Of a stretch of DNA of 64,000 nucleotides, positions 42,403-51,022 are shown piece after piece. The translations under genes and the position numbers were made by a program. This DNA comes from Plantactinospora endophytica (lineage in GTDB: Bacteria > Actinomycetota > Actinomycetes > Mycobacteriales > Micromonosporaceae), in assembly GCF_016862915.1 (NCBI RefSeq), contig NZ_BONW01000028.1, positions 124,001-188,000 on the forward strand, written 5' to 3'. Position 1 is the stretch's first letter. Each line of letters starts with the position of its first letter. Below the pieces are notes generated by a model that was not told where the DNA came from, ran no database searches, and saw only the letters and a program-made list of their open reading frames with translations.

Positions 42403-43364
42403 CCAGCCGCAGCGCGGCGGCGCCGGGTACCGGGGAGGTCGTCCCCGGTACCCGGCCCACCGGGCGCCCGGCGACGGCGAGTGGCCGTCGCCGGCCCTGG
42501 CGCACCCACCTCCTCGGGTACGGCCTCGTCGCGCCGCTCGTGCTGGTGATGCTCGGCGTGATCGGCTACCCGCTGCTGAACACCGTGCTGCTCAGCCTCC
42601 AGAACCAGGGCGTCGTCGGCAGCGCCTCGACCTTCGTCGGCCTCGACAACTACACCCGGGCGTTCGGCGACGGCGCGTTCTGGGCCTCGATCGGGCGGTC
42701 CGCCATCTGGCTGCTCGGCAACCTGGTGGTGCAGACGATCATCGCCTTCGGTACCGCGCTGCTGATCGGCCGCAACGGCCGCTGGGCCCGGGCGTCCCGG
42801 ACCTGGGTGCTCATCCCCTGGGTGATCCCCACCGTCGCGGTCGCGGTCATCTGGCAGTGGCTGAGCAACAGCAACTACGGCATCGTGCCGAAACTCGGCG
42901 CGGCCGTCGGCGTCGACGGGCTGGGCAGCCCGTTCGGCGACAGCGCCCTGGCGATGCCGGCGCTGATCCTGATGAACAGTTGGCACTGGTTCCCGCTCGG
43001 CGCGGTCGTCATCTTCGGCGCGCTGCGGACGATCCCCGGCGAGATCTACGAGGCCGCCCGGGTCGACGGCGCCGACAGTTGGCGGATCTTCTGGCGGATC
43101 ACCTTCCCGCTGCTCCAGCCGGTGCTCTTCGCGCTCGGCCTGGTCGGGTCGCTCTGGTCGTTCAACATCGTCGACTCGATCTACCTGGTCACCAAGGGTG
43201 GGCCGGCCGACGCGACGACGACCGCCCCGGTCTTCATCTACGGCAAGGCGTTCAACCAGTTCCAGGCCAGCGACGCCGCCACCGTCAGCGTGATCACGAT
43301 CATCCTGCTGGCCGCCGTCGCCTTCTTCTACATCCGCGTCGCCAAGCCGAAGGAGGACGCGTGA
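42399..43364 (+). CDS. ABC sugar transporter permease 1
   Basis: The 321-residue MalF-like permease has six predicted helices after a ~45-residue Arg/Pro-rich cytoplasmic start. The EAA loop that docks the ATPase reads YEAARVDGADSWRIFWRITFPLL. GTG 42399 overlaps the binding-protein stop (GTGA). Together with the next permease it forms the membrane channel. Confidence 0.92.
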   Translation: MTSRSAAAPGTGEVVPGTRPTGRPATASGRRRPWRTHLLGYGLVAPLVLVMLGVIGYPLLNTVLLSLQNQGVVGSASTFVGLDNYTRAFGDGAFWASIGRSAIWLLGNLVVQTIIAFGTALLIGRNGRWARASRTWVLIPWVIPTVAVAVIWQWLSNSNYGIVPKLGAAVGVDGLGSPFGDSALAMPALILMNSWHWFPLGAVVIFGALRTIPGEIYEAARVDGADSWRIFWRITFPLLQPVLFALGLVGSLWSFNIVDSIYLVTKGGPADATTTAPVFIYGKAFNQFQASDAATVSVITIILLAAVAFFYIRVAKPKEDA

Positions 43365-44191
43365 CGTTCCGGCTGCCCTGGGCGCGACTGCCGCGCCTCG
43401 CCACCTGGGCCGTACTCACCGCCATCGTGCTCGGCCCGCTCTACTGGATCACGATCTCGGCGTTCAAGGACCGCGAGGAGATCCTGCGTACGACGCCGAC
43501 GCTGGTTCCGACACATCCGACGCTGGAGAACTTCCGGCAGCTCTTCACCGCCACGGACTACCCGAGCTACCTGGCCAACAGCTTCGTCGTCGCGTTGTGC
43601 ACGGCGTTCTTCACCGTGCTGGTGTCGTTCGCGGCGGCGTACGGGCTCTACCGGTTGCGGGTGCCGGGCGGCGACAAGCTGGCCGGGGTCATCCTGGTGG
43701 CGTACATGATTCCCGGCACCCTGCTGCTGGTGCCGCTCTACCAGGCGTTCGCGGCGGTGGAACTGATCGACACCAGGAACGCGCTGGTGATCGTGAACGT
43801 CGCCTTCACCGCACCGTTCTGCACCTGGCTGCTGCGCGGCTTCTTCCTGGCGATCCCCCGGGACATCGACGAGGCGGCGGCCGTCGACGGCGCCGGCCCG
43901 ATCCGGATGATGCTGCGGATCGTCCTGCCGCTGCTCGCGCCGGGGATCTCCACGGTCGCCGTCTACGCCTTCGTCTTCTCCTGGACCGAGTTCGTCTTCG
44001 CCTCGCAGCTCGTCGTCAGCGACCAGCTCAAGACCCTGCCGATCGGACTGAGCGCGATCATGGGTCAGTACACCGTGAACTGGGGGTTGTTGATGGCCGG
44101 CACGGTCTGCACAGTCATTCCCGCCATCGTCCCGTTCCTCTTCGCCGGCCGGTACTTCGTCGGCGGCCTGACGGCGGGAGCGGTCAAGTGA
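43361..44191 (+). CDS. ABC sugar transporter permease 2
   Basis: The 276-residue MalG-like permease has six helices and the EAA loop DEAAAVDGAGPIRMMLRIVLPLL. GTG 43361 overlaps the upstream stop (GTGA). No ATPase gene follows anywhere in the operon, so the transporter probably uses a shared MsiK-type ATPase encoded elsewhere, as many actinobacterial sugar importers do. Confidence 0.92.
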   Translation: MTFRLPWARLPRLATWAVLTAIVLGPLYWITISAFKDREEILRTTPTLVPTHPTLENFRQLFTATDYPSYLANSFVVALCTAFFTVLVSFAAAYGLYRLRVPGGDKLAGVILVAYMIPGTLLLVPLYQAFAAVELIDTRNALVIVNVAFTAPFCTWLLRGFFLAIPRDIDEAAAVDGAGPIRMMLRIVLPLLAPGISTVAVYAFVFSWTEFVFASQLVVSDQLKTLPIGLSAIMGQYTVNWGLLMAGTVCTVIPAIVPFLFAGRYFVGGLTAGAVK

Positions 44192-44970
44192 ACGTACCCG
44201 AATCGGCGCCCGCCGTACCCACGGCCTGGTCGCCGCTTGACGTGACCGCCACCCGGTACGCCACGCGCGTCCAGGACCTCCTCGGCCGGGCCCTGACCGA
44301 GGAACTGCCGGCGGTACGCCGGGCCGCCGAACTGGTCGCCCGGTCGTTCGCCGCCGACGGCATCTTCTACGTCTTCGGCAGCGGCCACTCGCACATCTTC
44401 GGCGAGGAGGCGTTCTACCGGGCCGGCGGTGCGGTCCGGGTCTGCCCGATCCTCAAACCGGCGCACATGCTGCACGAGGGCGCGGTACGCAGCACCGTGC
44501 TGGAACGGGAACACGGCCACGCCGAGTCGGTGCTGGCCGACTACCGGCTCGACGGCGACCGCGACGTCCTGCTGGTCGCGTCCAACTCGGGCGCGAACCC
44601 GCTGCCGGTCGAGGTCGCCCAGGCGGCGAAGGCGCGTGGGCTGCCGCTGATCGCCATCACCTCCCGCAGCTACGCGTCGTCGATCGAGCGGCCCGGCCCA
44701 CGGCTGCACGACATCGCCGACGTGGTCGTCGACAACCACTGCCCGCCCGGGGACGCGCTGGTGGAGCTGGGCCCCGGTCTGCCGTCGGCCGGGCCGTCGT
44801 CCAGCGTGGTCGGCCTCGCCCTGCTCGACGCGATCATCGTCGAGGCGCTCGGCATCCAGATCCGGCGCGGCGAGACGCCGGAGGTGTTCATGAGCGCCAA
44901 CATGCCCGGCGCCGCCGAACACAACGGCGAGTCGGCACGACGGATGTCCGACCTCGTCCCGCACCTGTAG
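44188..44970 (+). CDS. SIS-domain sugar-phosphate isomerase-like protein (UPF0309 type)
   Basis: The 260-residue protein carries one SIS domain. The phosphosugar-binding segments are GIFYVFGSGHSHIFGEEAFYRAGG and LLVASNSGANPLPVEVAQAA, with IAITSRSYASSI after them. It resembles UPF0309/MurQ-like enzymes that act on amino-sugar phosphates as isomerases, deglycases or etherases. GTG 44188 overlaps permease 2 (GTGA). Its last 18 bases, including the stop, are repeated three more times downstream. A SIS protein in a DasR-type operon points to an amino sugar phosphate intermediate. Confidence 0.88.
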   Translation: MNVPESAPAVPTAWSPLDVTATRYATRVQDLLGRALTEELPAVRRAAELVARSFAADGIFYVFGSGHSHIFGEEAFYRAGGAVRVCPILKPAHMLHEGAVRSTVLEREHGHAESVLADYRLDGDRDVLLVASNSGANPLPVEVAQAAKARGLPLIAITSRSYASSIERPGPRLHDIADVVVDNHCPPGDALVELGPGLPSAGPSSSVVGLALLDAIIVEALGIQIRRGETPEVFMSANMPGAAEHNGESARRMSDLVPHL

Positions 44971-45024
44971 CCCGTCCCGCCGCTGTAGCTCGTCCCGCAC
45001 CTGTAGCTCGTCGTACACCTGTCG
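44953..45024. repeat. Four 18-bp tandem repeats spanning the SIS gene stop codon
   Basis: The unit CTCGTCCCGCACCTGTAG occurs at 44953 (gene end), 44971 (with changes), 44989 (perfect) and 45007 (degenerate). The first three copies each end in TAG in the same frame, so the gene has duplicated stops. Confidence 0.9.
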
Positions 45025-45038
45025 AATGGAGACCCACG

Positions 45039-45980
45039 GTGAAGATCAGTTTCGAGGTCTGGCCGAACATGCCCTGGGGCCGGCTGGAAGCCGCCGGCCC
45101 GGCCTGGAACTCCTGGGGGGACAAGCCGGCGACCTGGTGCGTCGAGCAGACGGCGAAGTACGGCTACGACGGCGTCGACTTCATCTTCGCGAAACTGCTG
45201 GAGGTGCCGAAGGCCGAGTACGACCAGCAGCTCCTGGACGTCCGGGCCACGGCGGAGCGGGTCGGCATCGACATCGGCTACCTCGGCCACCACACCACCT
45301 TCGTCAGTCCGAGGGAGTTCGACCGGGAGCGCGGCATCGAGTCGTTCAAGAAGGCCCTCGACGCGGCGGCCGTACTCGGCGCGAAGTCGGTCTGCACGCT
45401 GATCGGCGACGGCTACTACGACCCGCCGCTGAACGTACTGCTCAGTCGCAAGGACGCCTGGCGGCAGTGCCGGGAGGCGATCACCGAGGTGGCCGCGCAC
45501 GCCTCCGGGCTCGGGCTCAACGTCAGCATCGAGCTGTTGCAGGGCACCATCCTCAACCGCGTCGAGCTGATCGAGCGGATGTTCGACGAGGTCGGCGCGA
45601 GCAACCTGCGGATGACGATGGACACCGGTGCGTTCTACGTCGCGGTGAAGCCGTTCATGAACGTCAAGCAGGCGATCAAGCGGCTCGGGCCGTACATCGA
45701 CATCGTGCAGATCAAGGACGAGGTGGGGCTGCCGACGATCGTGCACTGCAACCACATCTGGTTCGGCGGCGGACTAGTCGACTTCCGGGAGACGTACGAG
45801 GCGCTCGCCGAGATCAATTTCGACGGGTACGTCAGCGTCGAGTGGGAGGGCTGGCAGGTCGGCGGCAACATCGGCGTCGGCGAGCCGGCGGGGGTGGGAC
45901 TCGCCGACTTCGACCGGGTCGCCGAGGAGTCCCTCGAATACCTGACGGAGTTCGGCTTCGTCCCCCGGCGCAGCCGTTGA
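45039..45980 (+). CDS. Sugar phosphate isomerase/epimerase (AP endonuclease 2-like TIM barrel)
   Basis: The 313-residue TIM-barrel protein belongs to the xylose-isomerase-like/AP-endonuclease family 2 group. It starts KISFEVWPNMPWG. Metal ligands appear in NVSIELLQG, RMTMDTGAFY, IDIVQIKDE and YVSVEWEGW, the order seen in sugar epimerases and ketose isomerases. GTG 45039 has GGAG upstream. Its end lies in a 24-bp tandem repeat, and its TGA overlaps the possible TTG start of the kinase. The substrate is probably the imported sugar or its keto form. Confidence 0.88.
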   Translation: MKISFEVWPNMPWGRLEAAGPAWNSWGDKPATWCVEQTAKYGYDGVDFIFAKLLEVPKAEYDQQLLDVRATAERVGIDIGYLGHHTTFVSPREFDRERGIESFKKALDAAAVLGAKSVCTLIGDGYYDPPLNVLLSRKDAWRQCREAITEVAAHASGLGLNVSIELLQGTILNRVELIERMFDEVGASNLRMTMDTGAFYVAVKPFMNVKQAIKRLGPYIDIVQIKDEVGLPTIVHCNHIWFGGGLVDFRETYEALAEINFDGYVSVEWEGWQVGGNIGVGEPAGVGLADFDRVAEESLEYLTEFGFVPRRSR

Positions 45981-46041
45981 CGGCCACCGGACCGCAGCCG
46001 TTGACGGCCACCGAACCGCAGTCGTTGGCGGCCACCGGACT
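45970..46041. repeat. Three 24-bp tandem repeats across the isomerase stop / kinase start
   Basis: Copies of a unit beginning GCAGCCGTTGACGGCCACCG lie at 45970, 45994 and 46018 (the last with GTCGTTGGC). The unit holds the TTGA stop/start junction, so the kinase has up to three in-frame TTG starts. Confidence 0.9.
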
Positions 46042-47569
46042 GCCGCCGTCGCGCGTCGCCGTACCCGGGGACACCCTGCTGGTCGGGATTGACCTGGGTA
46101 CCACCGGGGTGAAGGTCGTGGTGGTCGACGCCGCGACCGGCGCCACGGTGGCCCGCTCCTACCGGGACTACCCGTCGGACACCAGCCGGCCCGGCCGGCA
46201 CGAACAGGACCCGGCCGACTGGTGGCGGGCGACGACCGGCGCGGTGCGGGAGGCGCTCACCGGCCTCGACCCCGGCGCGGTGGCCGGGGTCGGGCTGAGC
46301 GGGCACATGCACGCCGTGGCGCTCTACGACGACCGGAACCGCCCGGTACGCCCGGCGATGACCTGGGCGGACCGGCGGGCCGTCACCGAGGTACGGGAAC
46401 TGCGCGGACGGGGTGACCTGTTCGGTGGGCTGACCGGCAACCCGGTGGTGGAGGCGTTCAGCGCAGCCAAACTCGCCTGGCTGGTCCGGCACGAACCCGA
46501 GGCGGTACGCCGGGCCGCGCGGCTGGTCCAGCCCAAGGACGTGCTGCGGCACCGGCTCACCGGCGACTGGGGTACCGATCCCACCGACGCCGCCGGCACC
46601 CTGCTCTACGACGTCGGCCGACAGCGGTGGGAGCCCAGGCTCTGGGCCGCCTGCGGTGCCGACGAACGGCTCGCGCCCCCGGTGCAGGGCTCGGCGGAGA
46701 TCGTCGGCGTGGTCCGCCCCGAGGCGGCCGAGGCGACCGGGCTGCGCGCCGGTACCCCGGTGGTGGCCGGCGGCGGCGACGTCTCCTGCGCCGCACTCGG
46801 CGCCGGGGCGGTCGCCGACGGCCGGGTGTACGTCAACGTCGGCACCGCCGCGCAGATCGTCACCCCGGTATCCGAACCGCGTGCCGCCGTCGACCGGTTC
46901 GTCTTCGCCCGGGCCGGCGAGGCCGGCTTCCTCGGCATGGTCTCCTCGTACGCGGCCGGTCTGGCGATCCGCTGGGCCGAGCGGAACCTGCTCGCCGGCG
47001 GCGCCCCGGACACGCCGGACGGGACTGCCGACCGGCTGGCCCGCGACTCCGTACCCGGGGCGGGCGGCCTGACGTTCCTGCCGTACCTGCTCGGCGCGAG
47101 TGCCCCGATCCACGACCCGGCGGTCCGGGCCGCGCTGCTCGGCGCCGCACCGGAACACGGACCCGCCGACATCGCCCGCGCGGCGCTCGAAGGCGTCGCG
47201 TACGCCTGCGCGGCGGCCGTCGACCAACTCCTCGACGGTGCCGGTGCCGCGACCGAGATCCGGGTCGGCGGCGGGGTGACCCGCTCGGCTGTCTGGTGCG
47301 AGACCTTCGCCGCCGTCTCCGACGCGCCCGTGCGACGGCTGCGCCAGGACGCGTCGCCCCGGGGCGCCGTCGCGCTGGCCGGGATCGGCGCCGGGATCTG
47401 GCCGGACGTCGCCGCCGCCTGCGCCGTCCTCGACGACAGCGAGCCGTTGACCGCCCGGGACGAGCACCGGGCCGGCTACCGACAGGCCCGCCGCCGGCAC
47501 GTCGCCGCCACGGCGGCCATCGCCGAACTGCACCGCGATCCCGCCCGCTCCGCCGCAGGTGCGCGATGA
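45977..47569 (+). CDS. FGGY-family carbohydrate kinase (xylulokinase-like)
   Basis: About 530 residues. FGGY kinases phosphorylate sugars with ATP. The first phosphate loop is LLVGIDLGTTGVKVVVVD. Next come LSGHMHAVALYD and MTWADRRA with the catalytic Asp region, AGGGDVSCAALGAGAV, and the adenosine motif EIRVGGGVTRSAVW. The order and length fit xylulokinase-like members, but the sugar is not certain. No ATG or GTG lies near the family start; TTG codons at 45977, 46001 and 46025 in the tandem repeat are the options. The first is coupled to the isomerase stop (TTGA). Confidence 0.88.
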   Translation: MTATGPQPLTATEPQSLAATGLPPSRVAVPGDTLLVGIDLGTTGVKVVVVDAATGATVARSYRDYPSDTSRPGRHEQDPADWWRATTGAVREALTGLDPGAVAGVGLSGHMHAVALYDDRNRPVRPAMTWADRRAVTEVRELRGRGDLFGGLTGNPVVEAFSAAKLAWLVRHEPEAVRRAARLVQPKDVLRHRLTGDWGTDPTDAAGTLLYDVGRQRWEPRLWAACGADERLAPPVQGSAEIVGVVRPEAAEATGLRAGTPVVAGGGDVSCAALGAGAVADGRVYVNVGTAAQIVTPVSEPRAAVDRFVFARAGEAGFLGMVSSYAAGLAIRWAERNLLAGGAPDTPDGTADRLARDSVPGAGGLTFLPYLLGASAPIHDPAVRAALLGAAPEHGPADIARAALEGVAYACAAAVDQLLDGAGAATEIRVGGGVTRSAVWCETFAAVSDAPVRRLRQDASPRGAVALAGIGAGIWPDVAAACAVLDDSEPLTARDEHRAGYRQARRRHVAATAAIAELHRDPARSAAGAR

Positions 47570-48846
47570 ACCGCTCCCGACCCGGACAGCACGCCGCAGG
47601 CGCCCCGAACCCACGCACGGGCGACGACGGATCGCGGGGCGAGGTGCCGACCGGTGCGACTGTCGGGCGGATCGACTCCGACGCGGTGCTGGCGGAGGCC
47701 GCCCGGCTGATCGCGATCGAGGGACACCAGGACCATCCCGGGCAGGAGCGCGCGGTCGCCGACCACGTCGCCGACCGGCTGCGCGGCTGCGGCGCCGAGG
47801 TCGAGATCCAGCCGGTGGCGGACGGCCGGGCCAACGTGATCGCCCGGCTGCGCGGCTCGCGGCCCGGACCGACGCTGATGCTCAACGCGCACCTGGACAC
47901 CGTGCCGCCGTACGCCATGCCGGACGCGTTGCTGCCCAGGGTCGCCGACGGACGACTCTGGGGCCGGGGCGCCGTCGACATGAAGGGCGCCCTCGCGGCG
48001 ATGATCGCCGTCGTCGAGCTCCTCGCCGCACCCGACGTCACCTTCGACGGCGAACTGCTGCTGACCGGGGTCGCCGGGGAGGAGAACGGCAGCCCCGGTA
48101 TGCGGGCGCTGGTCGAGGCCGGGATCGGCGCCGACTTCGCCGTCGTGGGGGAGCCGACGATGCTGCGCGTCGGCCGGGCGCACAAGGGCGCGATGTGGGC
48201 GCAGGCGACGTTCCGGGGTGTCGCGACGCACGGCAGCGTGCCGCAGGACGGGGTCAACGCCGTCTACCACGCGGCCCGGTTCGTCAACGCGGTCGAGCAG
48301 GACCTCGTACCCGCGCTCGACCGGCGCCGCCATCCGCTGCTCGGGCCGGCGACCGTCAACGTCGGGGTGGTGGCCGGCGGTGACCGTCCACCGATGGTCC
48401 CGGCATCCTGCACCGTCCAGCTCGACCGACGGTGGCTGCCGTCGGAACGGCACGACGAGGTACTGGCCGAACTGCGGGCGGTCGTGGCGAAGCTGAACCG
48501 GGCCGACCCGCAGGTCGACGCGACGGTCGAGGAGATGGCCGGTACGGCGACGTTCGTGCACGCCCCGCTCGACTGCCCGCCCGACGACCCGTACCTGCGG
48601 ATGCTCTGCTCCGTCGCCGCGGACCCGGAGCCCGTCGGGTTGCAGTTCTGGACGGACGCCGCGCTGCTCGCCGCCACCGGCACCCCGGCGGCGGTGTGCG
48701 GACCGGGCGACATCGCCCAGGCGCACTCCCTCGCGGAGTGGGTGCTCGTCGACCAGTTGCGGGACGCGGCCGAGGTCTATCGTGCTATGGCGGAGCGGAT
48801 GCTGTCGGTGCGCCTGCGGGGTACCGGGACCGAGGTGGGGGCGTGA
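47566..48846 (+). CDS. M20-family metallopeptidase/deacylase (ArgE/DapE-like)
   Basis: The 426-residue enzyme has the M20 metal site: LNAHLDTVPPY, GRGAVDMKGALAAMI and GVAGEENGSPG with the general-base Glu, then GEPTMLRVGRAHKG and a lid domain. Members cleave N-acyl amino acids, small peptides or N-succinyl groups. Here it could remove an acyl or aminoacyl group from the imported compound (inference). The first ~30 residues are a variable extension. ATG 47566 overlaps the kinase stop (ATGA). Confidence 0.9.
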   Translation: MNRSRPGQHAAGAPNPRTGDDGSRGEVPTGATVGRIDSDAVLAEAARLIAIEGHQDHPGQERAVADHVADRLRGCGAEVEIQPVADGRANVIARLRGSRPGPTLMLNAHLDTVPPYAMPDALLPRVADGRLWGRGAVDMKGALAAMIAVVELLAAPDVTFDGELLLTGVAGEENGSPGMRALVEAGIGADFAVVGEPTMLRVGRAHKGAMWAQATFRGVATHGSVPQDGVNAVYHAARFVNAVEQDLVPALDRRRHPLLGPATVNVGVVAGGDRPPMVPASCTVQLDRRWLPSERHDEVLAELRAVVAKLNRADPQVDATVEEMAGTATFVHAPLDCPPDDPYLRMLCSVAADPEPVGLQFWTDAALLAATGTPAAVCGPGDIAQAHSLAEWVLVDQLRDAAEVYRAMAERMLSVRLRGTGTEVGA

Positions 48847-49721
48847 AGGTGGCCAACAACGAACGGGGACCGGACGGCCTGCGGGCGGTCGAGCGGACCG
48901 TCGGGGTGCTCCGGGCGCTCGCCGGAAGTCCGGCGGGCGCGTCGCTTACCGAACTCGTCACGGCGACCGAGATCCCGGCGACCACCCTGCACCGGATGCT
49001 CGGCGTGCTGCGCGGCACCGCGCTGGTCCGCGAGACGGCCGACGGCCGGTACGCGCTGGCGGCCGGCACGATGACGCTCGCCCGCTCCTACCTCGACGGC
49101 CTCGACCTGCGCCAGGAAGCGCTCACCGTCATGCGGCCGCTGTCGGCGCAGACGGGCGAGACCTGCCACCTCGGCGTACTCGCCTTGGCGCACGTCGTCT
49201 ACATCGAGAAGATCGACAGTCCGTCCCGGGTACGGATGTACAGCCGTGTCGGCCAGACCAACCCGGCGCTGACCACCGCCATCGGTCGGGCCATCCTCGC
49301 GCACGCGCCGGCACACGTCGTCGACGAGGTGATCGAGGCGTACGGGCGGCTCTCCGACGAACCCGTCGACCGTGGCGACGTCGACGCGCTCCTCGCCCGG
49401 GTCCGGACCGACGGCTACGCCCGCGATCTCCAGGAGAGCGAACTCGGCATCTGCTGCGTCGCGGCCCCGGTGTTCGACCACACCGGCCACGTCGTCGCCG
49501 GACTGAGCATCTCGGCACCGGCCACCCGGTTCGACGCCGAGGCGGCCGACCGGCTCGGCCCGCAGGTCCGCGCCGCCGCCACGGAGCTGTCCGGCGCGCT
49601 CGGCTGGAGCGGTGCGTCCGGTCGGGACGACACCGACCCGCAGTCCGATCCCGGCGGCCGGGCGCCGGCACCGCGCTCCGTACCGAAGGCGGGGCGGTCC
49701 ACGGCGACGGTGCCGCGATGA
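48843..49721 (+). CDS. IclR-family transcriptional regulator
   Basis: The 292-residue regulator has an IclR winged helix (LRAVERTVGVLRALAGSPAGASLTELV ... PATTLHRMLGVL) and a GAF-like effector domain (YIEKIDSPSRVRMYSRVGQTNPA, YARDLQESELGICCVAAPVFD). The last ~45 residues are a disordered tail. GTG 48843 overlaps the M20 gene stop (GTGA). Being inside the operon it probably gives feedback by a late metabolite, in addition to GntR control at the promoter. Confidence 0.92.
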   Translation: MKVANNERGPDGLRAVERTVGVLRALAGSPAGASLTELVTATEIPATTLHRMLGVLRGTALVRETADGRYALAAGTMTLARSYLDGLDLRQEALTVMRPLSAQTGETCHLGVLALAHVVYIEKIDSPSRVRMYSRVGQTNPALTTAIGRAILAHAPAHVVDEVIEAYGRLSDEPVDRGDVDALLARVRTDGYARDLQESELGICCVAAPVFDHTGHVVAGLSISAPATRFDAEAADRLGPQVRAAATELSGALGWSGASGRDDTDPQSDPGGRAPAPRSVPKAGRSTATVPR

Positions 49722-51022
49722 GGGACTTCACCGTCCACTGCGTACGCTGCCGGCGGAGCACGGACTTTCCCGCTTACCGCTGCCCGAACTGCGGGTCGCC
49801 GCTCGTGCTCGACCTGGTTCCGGCCTCCGCCGACGACTGCCGGCACACCTCGGGGCGTGGCCTGTGGCGGTACGCCGGGATGCTGCCCCGGACCCGGCAC
49901 GCCGTCACCCTCGGCGAGGGTGCGACCCCGCTGCTGCCGCTGCGGCTCGACGGCCGCGACGCGCACGTCAAGCTGGAGTCGCTCAACCCGTCGCTGTCCT
50001 TCAAGGACCGGGCGATGGCGCTGGCCGTCTCCGCCGCACTCGACCGGGGACTCGACGGGCTCGTCCTGGCGTCGACCGGCAACGCCGCCGTCTCGGCCGC
50101 CACCTACGCGGCAGCGGCGGGTCTGCGCTGCCGGATCTTCTGCGCCACCGGCTCCAACGCGGGTACGAAGCTGGACACCGCCCGTGCCCACGGTGCGCGG
50201 GTGGAGTTGGTCGACGGCCACTACAGCGACGCGTACGCCGCCGCGACGCGCGCCGAGGGGGAGGGCTGGCTCAACGTCACCACCACCTACCGGAACCCGC
50301 TGCTGACCGAGGCGTACCGCCCGATCGCGGCCGAACTCGTCGCAGAGCTCGGCGCCGTACCCGACGTCGTGGTCGTACCGGTCGGGGCAGGGCCGCTGCT
50401 GCGCGGCATCTGGCTCGGCTTCACCGACCTGCGCGACGCGGGCCTGACGACCACCGTGCCCCGGATGGTCGGCGTGCAGGCCGACGCCTGTGCGCCGCTC
50501 GTCCGCGCCTGGGGCGCGGCGGACTGGGAGTCGTCGCTGCGTGAACCCGTCGTGGTCGCCCCGACCGCCGCGACGGCGATCGCCGACGCACTGCGCGGCT
50601 ACGAGGTGGAGGGCCTGCTGACCCTGGCCGCCGCCCGGGACAGCGGCGGCGCGCTCGTCGCCGTCGACGAGCCGGCCATCGCCGAGGCCGGTCGGGAACT
50701 GGCCCGCCGAGGGCTGTTCGTGGAGCCTGCGGCTGCCGCCGCCGTGGCGGCCCTGGCCACCTCCGCCGTCCCGGCCCGGTCGAGGGCCGTCGCCGTGCTC
50801 ACCGGTCACGGCGCCAAGGAACCGTCCGTCCTCGCCGGCCTCATCGGCGGCGATCCGGCCGAACCGTCGGTCTTCAGCGTGCTCAGCGGCGGCGACCCGG
50901 CCGGACGGTCGACCCTCGGCGCGCTCGCCCGCGAAGACCGGGCCGGACCGTCGGCCCTCAGCGCGCACAGCGGCGACTACCCGGCCGAACCGTCCGCTCT
51001 CAGCGCCGGGAGGAATGTATGA
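49718..51022 (+). CDS. Threonine synthase-like PLP enzyme with C-terminal 14-residue repeats
   Basis: The 434-residue fold-type II PLP enzyme has a zinc ribbon (Cys8, Cys11, Cys22, Cys25), the PLP lysine Lys96 in SLSFKDRAM, the substrate loop STGNAAVSAATYAA, and a phosphate/PLP region VVPVGAGPLLRG. Threonine synthases, threonine dehydratases and diaminopropionate lyase-like enzymes share this fold. In a catabolic operon a beta-elimination (dehydratase or lyase) is more likely than threonine synthesis, which fits the RidA gene nearby. The C-terminus is extended by four 14-residue repeats. ATG 49718 overlaps the iclR stop (ATGA). Confidence 0.88.
   Translation: MRDFTVHCVRCRRSTDFPAYRCPNCGSPLVLDLVPASADDCRHTSGRGLWRYAGMLPRTRHAVTLGEGATPLLPLRLDGRDAHVKLESLNPSLSFKDRAMALAVSAALDRGLDGLVLASTGNAAVSAATYAAAAGLRCRIFCATGSNAGTKLDTARAHGARVELVDGHYSDAYAAATRAEGEGWLNVTTTYRNPLLTEAYRPIAAELVAELGAVPDVVVVPVGAGPLLRGIWLGFTDLRDAGLTTTVPRMVGVQADACAPLVRAWGAADWESSLREPVVVAPTAATAIADALRGYEVEGLLTLAAARDSGGALVAVDEPAIAEAGRELARRGLFVEPAAAAAVAALATSAVPARSRAVAVLTGHGAKEPSVLAGLIGGDPAEPSVFSVLSGGDPAGRSTLGALAREDRAGPSALSAHSGDYPAEPSALSAGRNV
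50828..50995 (+). repeat. Four 42-bp in-frame repeats at the 3' end of the PLP enzyme gene
   Basis: Units at 50828, 50870, 50912 and 50954 encode degenerate 14-residue repeats (VLAGLIGGDPAEPS, VFSVLSGGDPAGRS, TLGALAREDRAGPS, ALSAHSGDYPAEPS). They follow the end of the conserved fold (LTGHGAKEPS) and look like added sequence. Confidence 0.9.

Noticed and set aside
42368-44191. 607-residue frame that contains permease 2 as its C-terminal part
   Set aside because: The first half is an out-of-frame reading of permease 1; permease 2 starts at GTG 43361.
44953-45024. CRISPR array
   Set aside because: The repeats are direct tandem copies without spacers, and no cas genes are present anywhere in the window.
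45026-45976. N-terminal extension of the kinase frame back to 45026
   Set aside because: It overlaps the whole isomerase gene in another frame and has no domain.
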